Shown here: in pieces, positions 1-7,247 of the stretch | Numbering within the stretch: the stretch's first letter is position 1 | Layout: every line of letters begins with the position of its first letter | Assembly (NCBI GenBank): GCA_021153165.1 | Contig: JAGKTZ010000034.1 | Coordinates: 1 to 20,408 of the forward strand | Length of the DNA stretch: 20,408 bases | Direction: 5' to 3' | From: Prevotellaceae bacterium | GTDB lineage: Bacteria; Bacteroidota; Bacteroidia; Bacteroidales; Bacteroidaceae | Notes under the pieces: generated by a model | Databases searched by the model: none | The model's input: the letters and a program-made list of their open reading frames with translations, nothing else | Told to the model about the DNA's origin: nothing | Position numbers and translations under genes: made by a program

Positions 1-195
1 AATCTTTTGGATCTGTAGAATACCTGTGATACCCGTGATACGTGGAGCTCTAAATAAAACAAACGAGTTTTCGTGGACAACACCTATATTATTGCCTTTT
101 ATAATTATATTACCTATTAAGCCAAAAACATTGTTCTTAACTACAAGATAGGATTCTGTATCATAAAAGCGTTTATATAACAGCAGAACAATATC
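1..195 (-). pseudogene. Possible gene remnant running off the left edge
   Basis: On the minus strand a reading frame of 65 codons is open from just after a TGA (196-198) to the window edge. It has no ATG, and its predicted residues alternate hydrophobic and glycine-rich segments (for example VFGLIGNIIIKGNNIGVV), which looks protein-like. The region is AT-rich, so chance openness is possible, and one plus-strand frame is also open for about 49 codons. I do not recognise a family; a distant resemblance to restriction-specificity-subunit style repeats is only an impression. It could be the decayed N-terminal part of a gene lying to the left, or nothing. Confidence 0.2.
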
Positions 196-211
196 TCACA
201 AAATCCCCCTG

Positions 212-301
212 AAAAACTTTGCGACGCCTCGTTGAAAAAAAGCCTTGGATAATTTCAACGAGACGTCGCGAAATTTAAAAAAGGTCTTGACTTTTTTTTC
301 A
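212..301 (+). repeat. Dispersed intergenic repeat, copy A
   Basis: This is one of three copies in the window of an approximately 80-90 bp AT-rich element. It shares the left end (AAAAACTTTGCGnCGnCTCG, then GTT and an A-tract, then GYCTT) with copy B at 6704-6791. It shares the right end (AAATTTAAAAAAGGTCT followed by a T-tract and CA) with copy B and with copy C at 15374-15452 (minus). Its centre differs from the other copies and instead forms a long stem: 222-237 pairs with 253-268 with a single mismatch, extendable to about 218-272. Confidence 0.7.
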
Positions 302-313
302 AAGGATTTTGGA

Positions 314-344
314 CAAAAAAAGAACCATACTTGTGTATGATTCT
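314..344 (-). terminator. Rho-independent terminator of the folP-cdaA-luxR unit
   Basis: Read on the minus strand, AGAATCATAC (344-335) pairs with GTATGGTTCT (330-321) as a 10-bp stem with one G-T wobble and a 4-base loop. Seven T residues (320-314) follow immediately. It lies 41 bases past the regulator's stop codon, the expected place for the end of this minus-strand operon. Confidence 0.8.
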
Positions 345-384
345 TACAAACGATAGCGAATAAAAATGCGTGTATCGTATTGCC

Positions 385-975
385 CTAGATCTCCTCGGGG
401 CTAACAATCCCGTGCATCACAGCATAGATAGTCAGAGCAGACACGCTGCGGGTGTTGAGCTTTTTCATGATATTCTTACGATGCGAAATTACTGTAGCGA
501 CACCCACTCCCAAAGCCTCAGCAGTTTCTTTATTGGTCTTACCCGAGACAATCCATTTGACGACTTCGATCTCACGGGGAGTAAGAATGTGACTTGTCAT
601 AGGCGCTTCTGCTTTGGGAATCGGAGCGACTTGTTTGCGAGCGTGCGATGTCTCTGCCAGTCGTAGGATGGCGCGCGTCAATTCTCCTTCGTTTTGATTG
701 ACGCAAAGCAGATGGAAGCCACGAGGTATCAGTTGTGTCTCTGCATCACTGACCAAGACCATAGTGTGCCGGCTACGTGGTAAAAAGTAGTTGGCATGCC
801 CCAACAGAATACTTGCAGAAACGAAATAGTGGATAAAGTAGCCTTTGTCCTCGCGCTCCAATGCTGAAAAATCACTAAACAGACTCAACTCTGCCGCAGG
901 CATCATGCCACGAATGATACCCGCCAGTCCGATGGCGGCTAACATATTATTGTCTATAATGGCTATGCGTGGCAT
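385..975 (-). CDS. LuxR/NarL-type DNA-binding regulator with degenerate receiver
   Basis: This 196-residue protein has the layout of a NarL/FixJ response regulator. Residues about 1-105 resemble a receiver fold, and residues about 129-193 form a clear LuxR C-terminal helix-turn-helix (LTPREIEVVKWI, then GKTNKETAEALGV and TVISHRKNIMKKL). The first-strand aspartate survives (IAIIDNN, D8), but the segment where the phosphoacceptor aspartate should sit reads YFIHYFVSASILL, with no aspartate, and the conserved lysine near the end of the receiver is also not evident. Conventional phosphorylation is therefore unlikely; control by another ligand or by abundance is inference. The start is an ATG. The gene lies 78 bases downstream of cdaA on the same strand and is followed by a strong terminator, so it is probably the last gene of the folP-cdaA unit. 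Target genes cannot be told from the sequence. Confidence 0.85.
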   Translation of the reverse strand: MPRIAIIDNNMLAAIGLAGIIRGMMPAAELSLFSDFSALEREDKGYFIHYFVSASILLGHANYFLPRSRHTMVLVSDAETQLIPRGFHLLCVNQNEGELTRAILRLAETSHARKQVAPIPKAEAPMTSHILTPREIEVVKWIVSGKTNKETAEALGVGVATVISHRKNIMKKLNTRSVSALTIYAVMHGIVSPEEI

Positions 976-1053
976 TTTGATAGGGTTTTGAGAAAAGGTT
1001 CAAGAGATGAGGGACGAAGGGGAAGGGTTAAGAGAGGATTTACTTTGTGTGAT

Positions 1054-1848
1054 TTAGACACCGATTTCCCATTGCTCCGTTAGAGCACGTTCTAATTCTT
1101 CTGCACTAAGGCGAAGGTTGAATTTGCCTTCGTGCGCAATAGAAATATTACCTGTCTCCTCTGATATAATAATAGTAAGGCTATCGTTCTTTTGAGAAAT
1201 ACCTAAAGCGGCACGGTGACGCAGACCGAGGCGTTTGGGAATATCATTGTCGTGGGATACGGGCAAGATGCAACCTGCTGCTTTGATGCGCTTCTTGCTG
1301 ATGATCATAGCGCCATCGTGCAGGGGACTATTTTTGAAGAAGATATTTTCGATCAGGCGCTGATTGATATCTGCATTGATACGGTCGCCAGTATCTACGA
1401 TATCATCCATTGCCATACGTCCCTCAATCACGATCAAGGCCCCTACGCGCTGTTTGCTCATACTTAGACATGCCATTACGATGGGCATGATCTCTTCGCG
1501 CTGCACCTTGCCTTCTTTCTTTTTGCCAAAGAATCGGCGCAAACTATCCATAAATCTGCGGTTGCCGAGGTTGGAAAGGAAATAGCGGATTTCGTCCTGG
1601 AACAGCACTACAAGGGCTAACGTACCGACATTGATGAGTTGATCCATAATGCCGCCGAGCAAGCGCATTTCAAATACATGTGTGACGAGAAACCAGCTAA
1701 TAATGAAAAACAATATGCCGACGAAGATATTGGCGGAGTGAGATGCTTTCATCCACTTGTAGAAATAGTAGAGCAACAATACGACCAGTACAATATCTAC
1801 AATAGACAAGACATTTAATCTCTCAAATATGGTGCTAAATCTTTCCAT
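1054..1848 (-). CDS. cdaA: Diadenylate cyclase CdaA (c-di-AMP synthase)
   Basis: CdaA condenses two ATP molecules into the second messenger c-di-AMP, which controls osmolyte and potassium balance and cell-wall homeostasis. The 264-residue protein has the family's plan: about three membrane helices in residues 13-90, then a cytoplasmic DAC (DisA_N) domain from about 95. The catalytic signatures are present: LHDGAMII with DGA at 178-180, and GLRHRAALG with RHR at 210-212, followed by the conserved SEETG at 229-233. Length matches CdaA/DacA of other bacteria. It lies 56 bases downstream of folP and 78 upstream of the regulator gene. The cdaR and glmM partners of Firmicutes operons are not here; the folP neighbourhood instead looks like the Bacteroidetes arrangement. 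Start is ATG without a clear ribosome-binding site. Confidence 0.95.
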   Translation of the reverse strand: MERFSTIFERLNVLSIVDIVLVVLLLYYFYKWMKASHSANIFVGILFFIISWFLVTHVFEMRLLGGIMDQLINVGTLALVVLFQDEIRYFLSNLGNRRFMDSLRRFFGKKKEGKVQREEIMPIVMACLSMSKQRVGALIVIEGRMAMDDIVDTGDRINADINQRLIENIFFKNSPLHDGAMIISKKRIKAAGCILPVSHDNDIPKRLGLRHRAALGISQKNDSLTIIISEETGNISIAHEGKFNLRLSAEELERALTEQWEIGV

Positions 1849-1904
1849 TATATTGCAGGGGGATTATGAGGGAAATTCAAGTAAATGAGTATATGAGGAT
1901 AGGA

Positions 1905-2771
1905 TTAAGGACTAAGTTTGGGTAGAGTTTGACCCGCCACGGCTTGCACAATCCTTATGATTTCGACAGCTTCACGAACGTCGTGCGCTCTAATTATATT
2001 TGCGCCCTTGGTCAGAGCAACAGTTTGCAGGGCAATGGTTCCTGTCAATGACTCAGCGGGTGTGACGCCGAGCAATTGATGTATCATGGACTTGCGCGAT
2101 ACACCGACAAGCAGTGGTAGACCAAATTCAGAGAAGTCATCAAGGTGGTGCATCAAAGCGTAGTTTTGTTCCAAATTCTTGCCGAATCCGAAACCAGGAT
2201 CCAGGATAATATCTTTCGCTCCCAAAGCGCGCAGGTCGTTGACGCGTTGCGAGAAATAAAGCATGACATCTGCGATCAAGTCTTCGTACTGACATTGCTG
2301 CTGCATAGTCTGTGGTGTGCCCTGGATGTGGGTCAAAATGTAGGGAACGCCTAGGTGTGCAACGGTGCGAAACATGCGTCGGTCCATCGTGCCACCCGAG
2401 ATATCGTTGATGATATGTGCGCCACATTCCTCTACACACATTTTCGCCACATCGGCACGAAATGTGTCTACAGATACGATTGCTTCTGGTGCCACCTTTG
2501 TAATAACACCTAATGCAAGACGCAAGCGATTCATTTCCTCTTCCTGCGACACCTCATCGGCGCCCGGACGTGTAGAGTAGGCCCCGACATCGATGATTTT
2601 ACCACCTTCGGCGACAATCTGCAGGGCACGTTCTGCAATATCCCTTTCACTCTCCACACGGCTGGCACTATAGAATGAGTCGGGTGTAGCATTCAAGATA
2701 CCCATGACTATGGGCTGGGCCAATTCGATGAGTCGGCCCCCTATGTTGAGGCTATAGGGTACGTCTTGCAT
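1905..2771 (-). CDS. folP: Dihydropteroate synthase
   Basis: The enzyme joins 6-hydroxymethyl-dihydropterin diphosphate to p-aminobenzoate to give dihydropteroate in folate synthesis; it is the sulfonamide target. All family signatures are visible in the 288 residues: MGILNATPDSF (23-33), DVGAYSTRPGA (61-71), VSVDTFRAD (99-107), NDISGG (122-127), DPGFGFGKN (191-199), VGVSRKSMI (222-230) and a C-terminal RAHDV (261-265). The arginine of the STRPG loop and the serine of SRKS, which shape the p-aminobenzoate pocket, look normal, so there is no visible sign of sulfonamide-resistant remodelling. It is the first gene of the minus-strand unit and diverges from murF across 109 bases. A TAATTTTG -7 box (2795-2802, minus) lies 24 bases upstream of the ATG. 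Confidence 0.97.
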   Translation of the reverse strand: MQDVPYSLNIGGRLIELAQPIVMGILNATPDSFYSASRVESERDIAERALQIVAEGGKIIDVGAYSTRPGADEVSQEEEMNRLRLALGVITKVAPEAIVSVDTFRADVAKMCVEECGAHIINDISGGTMDRRMFRTVAHLGVPYILTHIQGTPQTMQQQCQYEDLIADVMLYFSQRVNDLRALGAKDIILDPGFGFGKNLEQNYALMHHLDDFSEFGLPLLVGVSRKSMIHQLLGVTPAESLTGTIALQTVALTKGANIIRAHDVREAVEIIRIVQAVAGQTLPKLSP

Positions 2772-2794
2772 ATGTGTTTCTACATTTTATCGTA

Positions 2795-2802
2795 CAAAAT
2801 TA
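2795..2802 (-). promoter_or_regulatory. Candidate -7 box for the folP-cdaA-luxR operon
   Basis: On the minus strand TAATTTTG matches the Bacteroidetes -7 consensus TAnnTTTG exactly and lies 24 bases before the folP ATG, implying a short leader. No TTTG is found at the usual spacing upstream, so support rests on the -7 box and its position alone. Confidence 0.45.
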
Positions 2803-2831
2803 ACCAGAAATATTGGGATAGCATGATTCAA

Positions 2832-2855
2832 TTTGCATAAAAATATCTAACTTCG
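2832..2855 (+). promoter_or_regulatory. Candidate promoter region for murF
   Basis: TAACTTCG (2848-2855) differs at one position from the -7 consensus TAnnTTTG and ends 26 bases before the murF ATG. A TTTG (2832-2835) precedes it by 12 bases, shorter than the usual spacing of about 19-20, so the TTTG may not be a true -33 element. Confidence 0.3.
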
Positions 2856-2880
2856 CATCGAAATATAAAAAAACAGAAAG

Positions 2881-4179
2881 ATGCATATGAAAATCTCTGA
2901 ACTTCACAAAATATTTTTGCAATTTGGGGCTATCACAACTGATACACGCGAGTGTCGTCCCGGTGCTATTTTCTTTGCCTTGAAAGGCGAAAATTTCAAT
3001 GGCAACAAGTTCGCCCAAGAAGCCTTAGCACAAGGTTGCCCATACGTTGTGGTGGATGAAGCTCAAGCGGTGGAGGATGAGCGAATATTACTTGTCGAAG
3101 ATGTGCTGACTACCCTGCAAGAATTGGCAGCCTACCATCGTCGCTACCTAGGTACACCGATTTTGCAGGTGACTGGTACTAATGGTAAAACGACCACGAA
3201 GGAGTTGCTGGCAGCCGTATTGTCTCGAAAGTACAATTTGCATTATACCAAGGGCAATTTGAACAATCATATCGGAGTGCCCAAGACTTTGTTGCAGATG
3301 ACGGCTGAACACAATCTGGCTGTGATTGAGACAGGTGCTAATCACCCTGGGGAAATCGAACTGCTGAGCAAGATTGTGGATGCCAACGTTGGTGTCGTTA
3401 CGAATGTAGGGAAGGCTCATCTAGAAGGCTTCGGTTCATTTGAAGGTGTAATCAAGACGAAAAGCGAACTTTATGAATATCTTCGTACCAAGGGAGGAAG
3501 CACCGTCTTACTTCGCGGGGATGATGAGATTCTGAGTGAGCATTGTGCAGACTTGACTCGCGTGACATATGGTCTGCCTGGCAAGGGCTATGCAGTAGAA
3601 GGAGAGGTAGTTGCCTGCGATCCCTGTCTGCGATTCAGATGGCGCAAGCAAGGCGGCGAATGGCATGAAGTTGCAACCCAATTGATCGGTGCATACAATG
3701 TGAACAATGCGCTCTGTGCCGTAGCGGCGGGTGTACACTTTGGCGTCGACGAGCAAGAGATCTCTGCTGCTTTGGCAGATTATCAGCCTACAAATAAGCG
3801 TTCGGAATTGGTTAAGACTGCCCACAACACGCTGGTAGTAGATGCCTATAATGCGAATCCCACAAGTATGGCGGCAGCGCTGGAAAACTTCACTCTGATG
3901 CAACATGACCACAAGGTGGCGATCATCGGTGAAATGCGCGAACTCGGAGATGCATCGGCTGAAGAACATGCCAAGGTCGTTGAGCATTTGGGCAAAGTGG
4001 GCTGTCAGCAAATATGGCTTGTTGGCGAGAACTTCCTGCCCTTTGCCGAACAATACAAGGTGTTCAAAAATGTGGATGAAGTGAAGGCGGAATTACAACA
4101 GACACCTATCACAAATAGTTTGGTTTTGGTAAAAGGAAGCAATGGTACAAAATTGTTTACGCTGCCAGAGTTGCTCTAA
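2881..4179 (+). CDS. murF: UDP-MurNAc-tripeptide--D-alanyl-D-alanine ligase
   Basis: MurF adds the D-Ala-D-Ala dipeptide to the UDP-MurNAc-tripeptide, the last cytoplasmic step of the peptidoglycan precursor. The 432-residue protein has the three-domain Mur ligase layout: an N-terminal substrate domain with the DTR motif (21-23), a central ATPase domain with P-loop VTGTNGKTTTKE (97-108), NLNNHIGVP (126-134), ETGANHPGEIE (150-160) and NVGKAHLEGFGS (175-186), and a C-terminal domain with DAYNANPTS (321-329) and a late VKGSNGTKL. The absence of the meso-diaminopimelate-specific MurE motif and the UDP-MurNAc-type NLNNH segment favour MurF over MurE. A second ATG at 2887 is an alternative start. 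Its substrate supplier, ddl, is encoded at the other end of the window. Confidence 0.96.
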   Translation: MHMKISELHKIFLQFGAITTDTRECRPGAIFFALKGENFNGNKFAQEALAQGCPYVVVDEAQAVEDERILLVEDVLTTLQELAAYHRRYLGTPILQVTGTNGKTTTKELLAAVLSRKYNLHYTKGNLNNHIGVPKTLLQMTAEHNLAVIETGANHPGEIELLSKIVDANVGVVTNVGKAHLEGFGSFEGVIKTKSELYEYLRTKGGSTVLLRGDDEILSEHCADLTRVTYGLPGKGYAVEGEVVACDPCLRFRWRKQGGEWHEVATQLIGAYNVNNALCAVAAGVHFGVDEQEISAALADYQPTNKRSELVKTAHNTLVVDAYNANPTSMAAALENFTLMQHDHKVAIIGEMRELGDASAEEHAKVVEHLGKVGCQQIWLVGENFLPFAEQYKVFKNVDEVKAELQQTPITNSLVLVKGSNGTKLFTLPELL

Positions 4180-4256
4180 AAACAAGCCCTAATCAACGGG
4201 AGTTTATATAAATAATCACCATCTCACACCTGCATTCCCATTTATTCTTCAGACAA

Positions 4257-5396
4257 ATGGCAAAGTCTAATATTAGCGGACGACTTACTTCCCTTGATGC
4301 CCTTCGCGGTTTTGACCTTTTTGTACTAACTGCTTTGGGGCCATTGGTGCTTTCGGTAGTTGCTGCCATAGGTGAAGAAGATCTGAATTGGTTAGCTCAA
4401 ATCTTCACGCACAAGGACTGGGAAGGATTTTCTCCTTGGGACCTCGTGATGCCGCTCTTTGTATTTATGAGTGGTGCTTCGATTCCCTTTGCATTGAGCA
4501 AGGCAAAACGTGAAGGCAACGTCACGAAATTCCTGCTCCGTCTGACCAAGCGTGTCGCACTGCTTTGGTTGCTGGGTATGTTCGTTCAGGGTAATTTGCG
4601 TGCATTGGACCCCGAACATATTTACCTTTACACCAATACGCTGCAAAGTATTGCTGTGGGCTATTTGGTCTCAGCCGTATCATTCTACTTTACGTCAATC
4701 CGCACGCAGGTCATCTGCGCTACACTTTTGCTCCTGGCTTATTGGGCGGTGATGCAGTTTACTGGTGCCGATGGTTTTGGCTATGGTAATTATACCCCCG
4801 AGGGGAATATGGCGGAGTGGATAGACAGACAGATCCTGGGACACTATCGCGATCAAAGTTCGCTGGCGGCAGACGGCACAGTGGTCTATGCTACGTGGTA
4901 CCATTACACTTGGATTTTGTCAAGTTTGACTTTTGCTGCTACGGCGCTTACTGGCGTCTTTGCAGGACACATTGCTAAATCATCCCTTTCCTCTTCACAA
5001 AAACTACTGTGGCTCCTGCTCGGCGGTGCTGCAATGGTGGCAGCAGGATGGATTTGTGATCTCTGGATGCCTATCATCAAACCCATTTGGACCAGTTCGA
5101 TGGTGCTTTTCAGTAGTGGTTGGTGCTGGTTGCTCTTGGGTATTTTCTTTCTTGTATATGATATATTGAAAGTCTCCTTGGGATTGGATTTCCTGCGCAC
5201 GTATGGTATGAATTCCATCACAGCATACGTTGTGGCTGAGGTCATCAATTTCCGCGGCATCGCTCATAGTGTGTTCTATGGTTTGGAACAATATATCGGC
5301 GGGTGGTATACTGTATTTTTGTGCGCATTTCAGGTAGGAATGATTTATATGATTTTGTACCTGATGAAGCGCCATAATATTTTCCTGAAAGTCTGA
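4257..5396 (+). CDS. Membrane acyltransferase, HGSNAT/NagX-like (DUF5009)
   Basis: This 379-residue integral membrane protein belongs to the COG4299 family related to human heparan-alpha-glucosaminide N-acetyltransferase, which moves an acetyl group across a membrane onto an amino sugar. The family start RLTSLDALRGFDLF (9-22) is present, followed by THKDWEGF (51-58), whose histidine H52 aligns by motif with the catalytic histidine of HGSNAT, and DLVMPLFVFMSG (62-73). The NTLQSIAVGYL segment is also typical. About nine or ten hydrophobic helices follow. The bacterial substrate is unknown; an amino sugar or cell-wall sugar is plausible by family and by the murF neighbour 77 bases upstream, but this is inference. 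Its stop lies 131 bases before pta, which has its own putative promoter. Confidence 0.88.
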   Translation: MAKSNISGRLTSLDALRGFDLFVLTALGPLVLSVVAAIGEEDLNWLAQIFTHKDWEGFSPWDLVMPLFVFMSGASIPFALSKAKREGNVTKFLLRLTKRVALLWLLGMFVQGNLRALDPEHIYLYTNTLQSIAVGYLVSAVSFYFTSIRTQVICATLLLLAYWAVMQFTGADGFGYGNYTPEGNMAEWIDRQILGHYRDQSSLAADGTVVYATWYHYTWILSSLTFAATALTGVFAGHIAKSSLSSSQKLLWLLLGGAAMVAAGWICDLWMPIIKPIWTSSMVLFSSGWCWLLLGIFFLVYDILKVSLGLDFLRTYGMNSITAYVVAEVINFRGIAHSVFYGLEQYIGGWYTVFLCAFQVGMIYMILYLMKRHNIFLKV

Positions 5397-5421
5397 TTGC
5401 TCCTGATCAGATAGAAAACTT

Positions 5422-5460
5422 CCGACAAAGTATCTATTTTCGTGTGAATACCGACAAAGT
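5422..5460 (+). promoter_or_regulatory. Direct repeats upstream of pta, possible operator
   Basis: The 10-base sequence CCGACAAAGT occurs twice, at 5422-5431 and 5451-5460, 29 bases apart start to start. Both copies lie immediately upstream of the candidate pta -7 box (5476-5483), the usual position for an activator site. The second copy also forms a small inverted repeat CCGA/TCGG (5451-5465). No binding protein can be named. Confidence 0.35.
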
Positions 5461-5475
5461 TTCGGCAGAAATCAC

Positions 5476-5483
5476 TAATTTTG
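5476..5483 (+). promoter_or_regulatory. Candidate -7 box of pta
   Basis: TAATTTTG matches TAnnTTTG exactly, 44 bases before the pta ATG. No TTTG is found about 20 bases upstream; TTTC sits 12 bases upstream. A promoter here fits the 131-base gap after the preceding gene and the strong dedicated terminator after pta. Confidence 0.45.
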
Positions 5484-5527
5484 CTTTCCGTTAAGCATTA
5501 ATACAATCTTATAAAACATAAAATATA

Positions 5528-6547
5528 ATGGAACTCGTACAACAACTCATTAGCCGCGCTAAGGCTGACCGCCAGCGCATCGTGTTGCCCGAAGGTACTG
5601 AAGAACGTACACTGAAGGCTGCTAACCAAATCTTGACCGACGAAGTTGCCGATCTGATTCTTATTGGAAACCCTGCTTTGATTGAAGAAAATGCTAAAAA
5701 GTGGGGCCTTGGAAATATAAACAAAGCTACAATCGTAGATCCTGAAAACCATCCTAAGATGGAAGAATATGCTGAACTGTTGTGTGAATTGCGCAAGAAG
5801 AAAGGCATGACTATCGAACAAGCTCGCGAGTTGGTCAAGAATCCTCTCTACCTGGGTTGCTTGATCATTAAGAGTGGTGATGCAGATGGTCAGTTGGCTG
5901 GTGCGCAAAATACTACTGGCGACGTGCTCCGTCCAGCACTCCAAATCATCAAGACTTCTCCTGGTATCACATGCGTAAGTGGTGCGATGCTCCTGCTCAC
6001 TATTGCTCCTGAATGTGGCGACAATGGTGTGCTCGTGATGGGCGACGTGGCTGTGACTCCAGCACCAGATGCTAACCAGTTGGCACAGATCGCGGTTTGT
6101 ACAGCACGCACTGCAAAGGCGGTGGCAGGTATCGAACCACGTGTGGCTATGCTGAGCTTCTCAACCAAGGGTAGTGCAAAGCACGAAGCTGTGGACAAGG
6201 TAGTAGAAGCGTTCAATATCGCAAAGGAAATGGATCCCGAATTGGTGATCGACGGCGAATTGCAAGCAGATGCTGCATTGGTGCCATCAGTGGCTAACTC
6301 TAAGGCACCAGGTAGTCCTCTCGCAGGTAAGGCTAACGTCCTTGTAGCACCAAACCTCGAAGTGGGTAACATTGGTTACAAGTTGGTGCAACGCCTCGGT
6401 CATGCGACTGCCATAGGTCCAATCTTGCAAGGTATCGCTCGTCCTGTAAATGACCTTTCTCGTGGTTGCTCAATCGAAGATATCTACATGATGGTAGCTG
6501 TCACTGCTTGTCAAGCAAGTGCAGCAAAGGCATTGGAAAATAAGTAA
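5528..6547 (+). CDS. pta: Phosphate acetyltransferase
   Basis: Pta interconverts acetyl-CoA and acetyl phosphate, the step before acetate kinase in acetate formation. The 339 residues cover the family fully, from IVLPEGTEERTLKAA near the start to the C-terminal ARPVNDLSRGCSIEDI, where S311, R312 and D318 correspond by motif to the catalytic Ser/Arg/Asp of characterised enzymes. GDADGQLAGA and the VLVMGDVAVTPAPD stretch are also typical. This is the short form without the regulatory N-terminal domain of E. coli Pta. The start is an ATG in an AT-rich leader. A strong terminator follows directly, and no acetate kinase gene is adjacent, unlike the usual pta-ackA pair. Codon use looks strongly biased to a few preferred codons, consistent with high expression (visual impression). 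Confidence 0.96.
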   Translation: MELVQQLISRAKADRQRIVLPEGTEERTLKAANQILTDEVADLILIGNPALIEENAKKWGLGNINKATIVDPENHPKMEEYAELLCELRKKKGMTIEQARELVKNPLYLGCLIIKSGDADGQLAGAQNTTGDVLRPALQIIKTSPGITCVSGAMLLLTIAPECGDNGVLVMGDVAVTPAPDANQLAQIAVCTARTAKAVAGIEPRVAMLSFSTKGSAKHEAVDKVVEAFNIAKEMDPELVIDGELQADAALVPSVANSKAPGSPLAGKANVLVAPNLEVGNIGYKLVQRLGHATAIGPILQGIARPVNDLSRGCSIEDIYMMVAVTACQASAAKALENK

Positions 6548-6585
6548 GACATCGCAAATCATCTCGTTGAGATGAACAGAAATAG

Positions 6586-6631
6586 AATGTAGCAAGTGCT
6601 CCGAAGAAGGAAGTCTTGCTACATTTTTTTT
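6586..6631 (+). terminator. Rho-independent terminator of pta
   Basis: TGTAGCAAG (6588-6596) pairs perfectly with CTTGCTACA (6615-6623), extendable by two A-T pairs, with an 18-base loop. Eight T residues (6624-6631) follow. It lies 40 bases after the pta stop. Confidence 0.88.
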
Positions 6632-6703
6632 GTATATATAGATAAGAGGGTTTGATTTTTTGTAGAAACTTAAAGCCGCGAAAAGAACTGACAAAACATG
6701 AAT

Positions 6704-6791
6704 AAAAACTTTGCGCCGTCTCGTTAAAAAAAAGTCTTACCTTTTTTAAAAAAGGTCTAAGGAAATTTAAAAAAGGTCTAGGTTTTTTTCA
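6704..6791 (+). repeat. Dispersed intergenic repeat, copy B
   Basis: This copy lies in the 355-base convergent gap between pta and the DUF4834 gene (6548-6902), which otherwise holds only the two terminators. Over 72 aligned positions it matches the reverse complement of copy C (15374-15452) at 65, and it shares both ends with copy A (212-301). It contains the perfect 18-base palindrome ACCTTTTTTAAAAAAGGT (6739-6756) and two AAAAAAGGTCTA units. Confidence 0.8.
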
Positions 6792-6796
6792 GCAAT

Positions 6797-6840
6797 AAAA
6801 AGTGCCTATCATTTTTCGCTTTTTAGGAAGCAATGATAAG
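6797..6840 (-). terminator. Terminator of the psd-pssA-DUF4834 unit
   Basis: On the minus strand CTTATCATT (6840-6832) pairs with AATGATAGG (6813-6805) with one wobble. A shorter GCTT/AAGC pairing is possible inside. CAC and then five T residues (6801-6797) follow. It is 62 bases past the DUF4834 stop and faces the pta terminator. Confidence 0.6.
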
Positions 6841-6902
6841 CATATTTTTTGACTATTCTAGGGCATTTGGCAAAACGCCGATCTTATATCAGCATGCCAG
6901 GA

Positions 6903-7205
6903 TTATTCATCCTTTACTTCTTCAAAGTCGACATATTCGCCTTCCGATTGTTGGAAGATTTTACCATTCTGTTTTGTGCCCTTTGCATTCGACTTGGTAC
7001 CCGAAGCGCTATTGCTATATGCCGAACCCGTACCACCTTGCCAACTATCCTGCTGGTGTGTGTTGTTCTCGCTTGATGGTTTTGCACCAGTCTTCAATCG
7101 CTGTGTAGTTCTCCATAGTCCGAAGAAAAAGTTGAGGACCATAGACACGACTCCCAGCACCAAAAAGATACCGAGAAAGAAAAATACCATTAGACATCCG
7201 TACAT
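6903..7205 (-). CDS. DUF4834-family small membrane protein
   Basis: This 100-residue protein has one hydrophobic helix at residues about 3-30, a short basic stretch (WRTTQRLKTG), a low-complexity Gln/Ser/Gly/Asn linker and an acidic end, GEYVDFEEVKDE. That plan, especially the final GEYVDFEEV, is characteristic of the uncharacterised Bacteroidetes family DUF4834. It starts 42 bases after pssA stops, on the same strand, so it is probably co-transcribed with the phosphatidylethanolamine genes. Function unknown; a single-pass membrane location with a cytoplasmic or periplasmic tail follows from the sequence, but its orientation is not certain. Confidence 0.8.
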   Translation of the reverse strand: MYGCLMVFFFLGIFLVLGVVSMVLNFFFGLWRTTQRLKTGAKPSSENNTHQQDSWQGGTGSAYSNSASGTKSNAKGTKQNGKIFQQSEGEYVDFEEVKDE

Positions 7206-7247
7206 AATTCCTGTTCTTTAAGTTTAGTTGTGTTTTTTGATATATAT

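Noticed and set aside
5392..5411. Inverted repeat TCTGAT/ATCAGA over the stop of the membrane acyltransferase gene
   Set aside because: Only a 6-bp AT-leaning stem with no T-tract after it, so not supportable as a terminator.
5498..5944. Long open frames opposite the start of pta, and similar antisense frames over murF, ddl and rluD
   Set aside because: These mirror strongly coding sequence on the other strand, lack family features and have no separate start signals.
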